Source: Alphaproteobacteria bacterium
GTDB lineage: Bacteria > Pseudomonadota > Alphaproteobacteria > Micropepsales > Micropepsaceae
Direction: 5' to 3'
DNA: 6,012 bases
NCBI GenBank assembly: GCA_028869725.1
Contig: JAGWRJ010000709.1
Span: forward strand, 1-6,012
Under the pieces are notes generated by a model. That model had not been told where the DNA came from. It saw only the letters and a list, made by a program, of their open reading frames with translations, and did not search any database. A program made the translations under genes and the position numbers. Below are positions 5,550 to 6,012 of the stretch, one piece after another; the stretch's first letter is position 1, and each line of letters opens with the position of its first letter.

Positions 5550-6012
5550 GGAGCTTCTCCAGATCTGCACGCATGGCTCGAAGTTGCGGCCAGGGAAACT
5601 CCCCGGCCACAGATGACGGCGCCCCTTCCGAAAGAAGAGCATCGAGCTTGGCGATGACACCGCCCAGCGAAGCCGCAGGCGTCGCCCACAGGCGCTCGGC
5701 AAGTTCACGCATGCGATCGAGCGCACGGGCTTCAGCGTGCAGCGCTGCCGAATAGCCCAATTCCGTATCTATTGCGGACCAGCGGGCCTGGTGAGCCTCA
5801 AGCGAGGCCTTTTCCGCCTCACCGAACTGCGCCCCGCTTGGTTCTACACCCAGAATCTCCCGGGCATCCTCCCTCCCGACGACACTCACATGGCCGCCAT
5901 CGGGAAGCTTGATGCGAACCACCGGAAACCCGACGTGCTCCACCATCACGCTCTCGATCGCCTGCTGGCGGCCGGTGAGCTTGCGGGCACAGGTGCGGGC
6001 AGCCACAAAGTC
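5518..6012 (-). CDS. Conserved-looking protein of unknown function, probably 5'-partial
   Basis: The frame is open from the window edge to TGA at 5520-5518. The first usable start inside the window is GTG at 6006 (162 residues). A later ATG begins MVEHVGFPVV, but no good ribosome site is visible for it, and the gene may begin outside. The N-terminal part, with VRIKLPDGGHVSVVGRED (residues 30-47 from the GTG), looks like a small beta-rich unit. Residues about 60-152 are mostly charged helix, with a WATPAASLGGVIAKLDALL stretch (107-125) and WPQLRAMRADLEKL (139-152). That pattern resembles helical hypothetical proteins seen in alphaproteobacteria, but I cannot name a family. There is no signal peptide or membrane segment, so it is probably cytoplasmic. 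Its end overlaps the start of the next minus-strand gene by 32 bp. Confidence 0.6.
   Translation of the reverse strand, partial: DFVAARTCARKLTGRQQAIESVMVEHVGFPVVRIKLPDGGHVSVVGREDAREILGVEPSGAQFGEAEKASLEAHQARWSAIDTELGYSAALHAEARALDRMRELAERLWATPAASLGGVIAKLDALLSEGAPSSVAGEFPWPQLRAMRADLEKLHVAPPSPLRR

Overview
The window looks like a chromosomal stretch of a GC-rich (roughly 60%) alphaproteobacterium, most plausibly a sphingomonad or relative. This rests on codon and base use and on the protein types: a Tat-exported Hint_2-type protein, a two-repeat DoxX-like membrane protein, a CPBP protease and a CRP/FNR-type palindrome. It is inference, not a database match. No rRNA, tRNA, CRISPR array or insertion sequence was seen.

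Left part (1-2030): the N-terminal third of a P-type cation ATPase is read on the minus strand and leaves the window at base 1. A 276-bp divergent spacer separates it from a plus-strand gene for an exported HExxH zinc metalloprotease of DUF2268 type. The spacer holds a perfect FNR/FixK-like palindrome, TTTGAC-N4-GTCAAA. It sits where a class II activator site would sit for an ATPase promoter, so the ATPase is probably induced by oxygen limitation or a similar signal.

Middle (2030-3200): after a 329-bp partly AT-rich spacer comes a plus-strand gene for a Tat-signal protein. Its mature N-terminus is almost pure Gly/Asp and runs directly into a Hint domain. The junction is Gly-Cys-Phe and a TxxH motif is present, which are the hallmarks of hedgehog/intein-type self-cleavage. 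This is the most interesting gene here.

Right-centre (3298-5064): a minus-strand eight-helix DoxX-family membrane protein and a plus-strand CPBP (CAAX/Abi) intramembrane protease are divergently transcribed from a 231-bp spacer. The protease gene ends at a strong GC-rich hairpin shared with the convergent gene beyond it.

Right end (5088-6012): two overlapping minus-strand genes. The upstream one is a mostly helical protein of unknown function that reaches the window edge. The downstream one is a small Tyr/Arg/Pro-rich membrane-anchored protein of unknown function whose ribosome site lies inside its neighbour, so translation is probably coupled.

No single pathway links all the genes. The common theme is envelope biology: ion transport, exported or membrane peptidase activity, a self-processing exported domain and small membrane proteins.
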